Under the pieces are notes generated by a model that was not told the origin of the DNA, made no database searches, and saw only the letters and a program-made list of their open reading frames with translations. A stretch of 33,945 nucleotides of DNA from Clostridiaceae bacterium (lineage in GTDB: Bacteria; Bacillota; Clostridia; Saccharofermentanales; DTU023), in assembly GCA_012838475.1 (NCBI GenBank), contig DUPE01000154.1, forward strand, positions 1 through 33,945, in the 5' to 3' direction. Position 1 is the first letter of the stretch. The number at the start of each line of letters is the position of its first letter. The translations under genes and the position numbers were made by a program. Positions 28,976 to 33,945 of the stretch are shown piece by piece.

Positions 28976-29010
28976 CTTTACTCCTCCTTAGCTCCGGTCG
29001 GGAATCCCGA

Positions 29011-29901
29011 TCAGGCTAGTTTGTTTATCTGTTCTTGAATAAATTCCTTTGTTGCTCCCTGCTTCAGTAAGGGGCCTCTTTGCAGTACTTCGTGCTGTTC
29101 CCAATAGGTCGGTTTCTCCACATTGTAGAGAATACCTGTCGGTATACCTGCCCCATCAGCCTCTTCGAAGGTTAATGCTGCTTTAAGAGCTTGTTCAAAA
29201 TCAGTGGGGTCATGCTCTTCTCCCAATGGACGCACTCGTTCCTGATACCAGCTATAGGTATTCACTTTATTAAAGCTGACACAAGGCTGAAAGATATCTA
29301 CCAGGGCATAACCATCGAAACGGATGGCAGCCTTCATGAGCTCTGTAAGTTGCTCCTGATCCCCTGCGAAACCTCTGGCTACAAAACCTGCTCCTAATAT
29401 CAGAGCAGTTACGACCGGGTTAAAGGGGATGCTAAGGTATCCGTAGGGCTGCGAACCGGTAACATAACCGTGCAAAGACGTTGGCGACGCCTGTCCAAGA
29501 GTTAAGCCATATACCTGATTGTCATGAGCAAAGTGAGTAATATTCACATTTCGGCGTACTGCTGCGAGGAAGTGATTGCCACCTTCGCCAAAGCCGTCTC
29601 CATCACCTGTATTAACAATTACTGTCAAGTTGTCATTAGCAATTTTTGCTGCTACTGCAGCAGGAATTGAGCGGCCATGCAAGCCACAGAATCGATTGCC
29701 CGAGATATACTGGGGTGTTTTGGCGGCTTGCCCGATACCACCTGCAAAAATAATCTTGTGCGGATCCAGCTGCAGGTCTTGCAGCGCATTCTTCAGACTG
29801 CTTAAAATGCCAAAGTCACCACAGCCGGGACACCACGCAGTATTATAAGTCGTATACGATGTTTTATTTGGATTCATCTCTTGTACATTACTTTGTGACA
29901 T
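29011..29901 (-). CDS. 2-oxoacid:ferredoxin oxidoreductase, beta subunit
   Basis: ORF 296 aa; TAWCPGCGDFGILSSL, GRSIPAAVAAKIAN, NTGDGDGFGEGGNH (TPP binding). Confidence 0.93.
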   Translation of the reverse strand: MSQSNVQEMNPNKTSYTTYNTAWCPGCGDFGILSSLKNALQDLQLDPHKIIFAGGIGQAAKTPQYISGNRFCGLHGRSIPAAVAAKIANDNLTVIVNTGDGDGFGEGGNHFLAAVRRNVNITHFAHDNQVYGLTLGQASPTSLHGYVTGSQPYGYLSIPFNPVVTALILGAGFVARGFAGDQEQLTELMKAAIRFDGYALVDIFQPCVSFNKVNTYSWYQERVRPLGEEHDPTDFEQALKAALTFEEADGAGIPTGILYNVEKPTYWEQHEVLQRGPLLKQGATKEFIQEQINKLA

Positions 29902-29909
29902 GAATACAC

Positions 29910-31718
29910 CTAGCCTTTCTTAACTATTCTTAGAACTGCGCCTGAGATCTCTGAAGCAGAGAGAGGACGCCCGTCATACTTAAGCACAGAATCGGTCATA
30001 GCTATTCCGGTCTGACGACGAATCAATCCGGCCAATTGACCGCTAAAATTTTGCTCAACATTTATGATATGCGCAGCATTTTCAGCTTCAGCTTTAATCT
30101 TCTCTGTAGGCAGAGGCCACAAATCTCCATAAACCAAGGCAGAAACATTAACGCCCTGCTTAGCCAATTCATTGACAGCCTCTTTTAGAGGGCCATGCAT
30201 GGATCCCCAGGCAACCAGAACAATATCACTGCCGGCTGTGCCGATCTGCTCAGCATCTGTCAGATCTTCCGCAATCAGTTTAACCAGCTTGCGCATCCGC
30301 TTGTCCATCTGCGCAATTCTTGCTTCTGCCGCTTCATTGATAAAACCATACTCGTCATGAGAATCTGTATCAACACTGACGAAGGCTTTCGGATGTCCGG
30401 GCAAAAGTCGAGGACTGATGCCATCTTCTGTAAGTCGATAACGTTTGTATTCATTGGCCGCCAGCTCAGATTCCTTCATTTCGCCAAACTTTTCATCTCC
30501 GCGCTGATTTGCCGGATCGTCACGATAGGCCAGTGCCTCCTCATCAGAAGCAGATACTCTCACTTTCTCAATTAGGCTTAAATCTAAAGGCTCAACCGTT
30601 GCTGTGCCATCAGACAAGTATTGGTCTGTCAATATTACGACCGGCATCTGGTACTTTTGCGCAATATGGTGTGCGCGTGCGGTCTGATAGAAGGCGTCAC
30701 TTTGATTTTTGACTGCCAGAACCATCTTGGGATATTCGCCATTGCCGGCGAAGATCGCTAGATTCAAATCTCCCTGCTCCGTCCTGGTCGGAAGTCCGGT
30801 AACCGGACCTGGCCTCATCGCAATAACTGTAACAGTTGGGATCTCCATCATGCCGGCGCTTGCCATTCCCTCAACCATCAACTGATAGCCTCCTCCGGAG
30901 GTACTAACCATAGCAACAGCTCCGGCATACGATGCGCCAACCACAGCATTTATAGCGGCCAGTTCATCTTCCGCCTGTTCGACTACAATATTAGCCTCAT
31001 ATTGTATGCCGGCCAGATACTCCATAATTTTGGTTGAAGGCGACATAGGGTATGCCGAATAAAACTGCAAGCCGGCCGCCAATGCTCCCAGAGCTATAGC
31101 CTCGCTGGAACTCAGCGTTATCCAGTCTGAATAGTCGTGGTGTGCATTTTCTTGACTAGTCTCACTTTTGTCATCTGTATCATCGGCTTTGCGGCGGGAG
31201 GATTCTCCTTGCTCATAAGTGACTGATTCGTAACCTGCCTTGGCGGCTTCCATGTTTATCTCAACATGTTCAGGCTTTAAGGTTTCCTCAAGGATCTCAC
31301 GCAAAGCCTCCACCGGTAGATCAAATAGACGAATCAGAGCCCCAACTGCTACTGAAGAGGCGACACGAGGGTTGCCCAGCTCAACTGCTGTCTTTGTCAT
31401 TGGCAGCATTATGGCTCGAGCATCATCCGTTATAAATCCATCGTCGGCAATAATAAAGCCGTCCTCACGTAAATCCTTAATATGTAAATCAATTGTTTCC
31501 TGATTCACGGCCAGAATGCCGTCGACAGTGTGATCATGTGCAATAACGGGATTACGGCCGAAGCGTAATGTTGAAAAGTTGTGTCCGCCGCGTACACGGG
31601 ACATCAAATCGCGAGTTACAAAGACATTGTAGCCATTGGCTTTCAATATCTTTTCGATGACAGCGCTTGTGGTTTCAACGCCTTGCCCGGCAGCACCGCC
31701 CAAAAGAATATTAAACAT
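29910..31718 (-). CDS. 2-oxoacid:acceptor oxidoreductase, fused gamma-alpha subunit
   Basis: ORF 602 aa; GGAAGQGVETTSAVIEKIL gamma domain, then YPMSPSTKIMEYLA, VEQAEDELAAINAVVGASYAGA alpha domain. Confidence 0.93.
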   Translation of the reverse strand: MFNILLGGAAGQGVETTSAVIEKILKANGYNVFVTRDLMSRVRGGHNFSTLRFGRNPVIAHDHTVDGILAVNQETIDLHIKDLREDGFIIADDGFITDDARAIMLPMTKTAVELGNPRVASSVAVGALIRLFDLPVEALREILEETLKPEHVEINMEAAKAGYESVTYEQGESSRRKADDTDDKSETSQENAHHDYSDWITLSSSEAIALGALAAGLQFYSAYPMSPSTKIMEYLAGIQYEANIVVEQAEDELAAINAVVGASYAGAVAMVSTSGGGYQLMVEGMASAGMMEIPTVTVIAMRPGPVTGLPTRTEQGDLNLAIFAGNGEYPKMVLAVKNQSDAFYQTARAHHIAQKYQMPVVILTDQYLSDGTATVEPLDLSLIEKVRVSASDEEALAYRDDPANQRGDEKFGEMKESELAANEYKRYRLTEDGISPRLLPGHPKAFVSVDTDSHDEYGFINEAAEARIAQMDKRMRKLVKLIAEDLTDAEQIGTAGSDIVLVAWGSMHGPLKEAVNELAKQGVNVSALVYGDLWPLPTEKIKAEAENAAHIINVEQNFSGQLAGLIRRQTGIAMTDSVLKYDGRPLSASEISGAVLRIVKKG

Positions 31719-31976
31719 GCTTGCCTCCTTTATTACGGGTAGGTAAAGTATTGTTTCATGTTAACATTCCTAATTTAAGCTTTGCAGGTGTATATGTGAC
31801 AGTAATCCGGGGGCTGCAAATACCTTGACAGCATATAAAAGCGGTTCAGCATTGAAAAAGCGGTATCCACATAGTCTGCAGCTGAGTGCTTATTCATGTT
31901 TGGCATTTATATTTAATTCAAAACATACAACAAAGGACAGAACTTATTCTAATAAAAGATGGAACTTACTCTTAAT

Positions 31977-32846
31977 CTAGGCAAAAGAGAAGAAAAGAAT
32001 GACCAGAAGACCTAAGGCGATGCGATAATAACCGAAGGGCTTGAAGTTATTTCGGCGAATATAGTTCATCAGGAATTCAATAATCTTGAGTGACACAAGA
32101 AAGGCTACCGCCATGCCCGTCAAAAGCACCAAGATATTTAAGAGGTTCCAGTCGCCTTCATAAGTTAACAGCTTCAGAAAGCTGGCACCTAACATTACCG
32201 GCACTGCCATATAAAAGGTGAACTCGGCTGCCAGGGTTCTGCTAAGGCCCAAAATAAGACCTCCGATGATAGTGGCACCGGAACGTGAAACGCCGGGAAA
32301 TACTGCGGAAATCACTTGAAATAGACCGATTGCAAAAGCGATCCTCCAACTAATGCCTTCCATCTTGACGATACTGGGGCTACTACCCTTGATCCAGTTC
32401 TCGACCAAAATAAATATAATGCCGACGATGATTAGAGCTGCGGCGACTACCCAGGGATTATAGAATAATCGATCTATATGATCATCGAAGAACACACCAA
32501 TTACTGCAGCGGGGATACAAGCTACCAGTATCTTCAGCCACATAACAATAATCTCTGATTTGACAGCAATTCTCTTTTTGGGTTTATTTTGTTCCAACGT
32601 AGATACCGGGCCGGTCTGCAGAGCGAAAGGCCACATCCTATGCCAGTACGTAACCACGACGGCCATGATGGCGCCAAGCTGGATCACTACCAGGTACATG
32701 CTGAAGTATTCAGAACTCTGTGCCAGCGGCATCCATTCCTCCAGCAAGATCAAATGACCTGTCGAGCTAACGGGAAGCCATTCGGTGATGCCTTCTACTA
32801 TACCGTAGATAATAGAGCGAAATATATCCCACCAACCAGCCATCAC
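31977..32846 (-). CDS. uppP: Undecaprenyl-diphosphate phosphatase (BacA/UppP)
   Basis: ORF 289 aa; GIVEGITEWLPVSSTGHLIL, FPGVSRSGATIIGGLILGLSR. Confidence 0.95.
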   Translation of the reverse strand: MMAGWWDIFRSIIYGIVEGITEWLPVSSTGHLILLEEWMPLAQSSEYFSMYLVVIQLGAIMAVVVTYWHRMWPFALQTGPVSTLEQNKPKKRIAVKSEIIVMWLKILVACIPAAVIGVFFDDHIDRLFYNPWVVAAALIIVGIIFILVENWIKGSSPSIVKMEGISWRIAFAIGLFQVISAVFPGVSRSGATIIGGLILGLSRTLAAEFTFYMAVPVMLGASFLKLLTYEGDWNLLNILVLLTGMAVAFLVSLKIIEFLMNYIRRNNFKPFGYYRIALGLLVILFFSFA

Positions 32847-32908
32847 AACCTCCTCATAAGCAACGTTACCAATGTCTAATCCTTACCTCGCGCCGCCTTA
32901 CCAGGTAT

Positions 32909-33060
32909 TAAGCGCCTTCATCGTGCCGCAGAATCTGGTCTAAGCGCCTTCATCGTGCCACAGTGCCAGGACTTAGACGTCTCCCTCGTGTTGTTGAATC
33001 TGGTCTATGCGCCTTCATCGTGCCACCGTACTAAGCCTTAAGTGCCTTCGTCAACTGCAG
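32909..33060. repeat. 32/33-bp tandem repeat array, about 4.7 units, alternating two unit types
   Basis: TAAGCGCCTTCATCGTGCC... units starting 32909, 32941, 32974, 33006 and 33039. Confidence 0.9.
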
Positions 33061-33105
33061 ATACGTCAGTTTAACAAAAACTCCGTCATAATACTCGCCT
33101 TGCTG

Positions 33106-33945
33106 TCAATGTGAGCCGGGTGGCTTCTCTGTCAGAACTGCCATCCCTCCAGGCATTACACGGTAAATATGGCGAGATGACTTAATTTCATCCTGAGCCA
33201 ATAGTGCTGCCCTGGCGTCAAAATTATAGACCACCCCGGAAGTTATAGCAGTTTCGCCGCCTAGACGCATAGAAATATTACTGTCACCCAGATTAATCAA
33301 GAGTACTGTACGCAGATCATCGGCAGTAAAGGAGAAGATCAGGAGCTTTTCCCCATCATTGTCGTCACTGGTTATCTCACCGGAAATCCCGTTAGACATT
33401 TCTCCAGAGTCGATGCCATCAACAGCCAGAGTGTCTTCCCCGCCGGGAATTACCATTGCCTCAGCAGGAGCCAAAGCCCTTTTGTTACTGACCTCTTTGC
33501 CGGTGAAGCATATGGCCGAATGAATGTCATTTGCACTCTCTGAATCAAGTCTGGCATCCAATAAAACAAGGTTTACTCTATTTCCCGACTCTCCAAAGAC
33601 AAGAGCAGCATAGTCAGCCAGTCGCAATGTTTCCTCTCTGCTATGCCAAGAAAAACTCTTGATAATCTCCGGTGTGTTGCTACCACCTAAAATCCGGCGA
33701 GTAGGGACAGTGAGCAAAAAATCGGAGAGAGCTGAGCGCAAATCGCCATAATCATTAACGATATTTTCACCGTGTAAGACTGCAGCATGGTAATCCGCAT
33801 TGGAAGCTAAAATCTGACTGTCGTAATCCATGCCGTCAACCAGAACTATCTTGTTCTCCAGCAGTGAATAATCCTGAGCGGATTGAATAGTTTCGATCAC
33901 ATGATTAACAAAAATCATCCTTGATGTGTCATTGCCGAACACATC
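33106..33945 (-). CDS. Hypothetical protein, C-terminal portion (runs off right edge)
   Basis: Minus-strand ORF open to the window edge. The track start at 33942 is an internal GTG and the frame reads D-V-F-G-N-D-T-S before the edge. No family recognised with confidence. Confidence 0.6.
   Translation of the reverse strand, partial: DVFGNDTSRMIFVNHVIETIQSAQDYSLLENKIVLVDGMDYDSQILASNADYHAAVLHGENIVNDYGDLRSALSDFLLTVPTRRILGGSNTPEIIKSFSWHSREETLRLADYAALVFGESGNRVNLVLLDARLDSESANDIHSAICFTGKEVSNKRALAPAEAMVIPGGEDTLAVDGIDSGEMSNGISGEITSDDNDGEKLLIFSFTADDLRTVLLINLGDSNISMRLGGETAITSGVVYNFDARAALLAQDEIKSSRHIYRVMPGGMAVLTEKPPGSH

Noticed and set aside
28996-29012. Short palindrome TCGGGAATCCCGA between korB and the ZIP gene
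   Set aside because: It overlaps the ZIP gene RBS region and is too short, with no T run, to call a terminator or regulator site.

Overview
This 34 kb window looks like a low-to-mid GC Firmicutes/Clostridia-type chromosome segment. Most genes are on the minus strand and are housekeeping or central-metabolism genes: glgB-glgC-glgD, mutS2, pgsA, dnaE, a phosphoglucomutase, uvrB, a family-4-type uracil-DNA glycosylase, a Nim/PNPOx-like protein, a CsaA-like tRNA-binding protein, a GT2 glycosyltransferase, a DUF1836 protein, an SGNH hydrolase, tRNA-Ser(GGA), a BMP-type nucleoside ABC transporter, a rubrerythrin-like protein, a ZIP transporter, a 2-oxoacid:ferredoxin oxidoreductase and uppP. I see no phage, CRISPR array or IS element. 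The main unexplained feature is a set of local, mutually unrelated short tandem duplications in intergenic DNA, mostly at gene 3' ends. Several copy the last codons and the stop codon of the neighbouring gene (GT2, uvrB, glgB, DUF1836). The clearest is a 39-bp (13-codon) array of about 8 units after the GT2 gene. Each of its first seven units ends in an in-frame stop and contains a small inverted repeat, and one unit shows a compensatory double change. Two protein-level oddities are a MutS2 whose Smr LDLR motif reads LMLL, and a UDG with an N-terminal extension made of 11-aa repeats.
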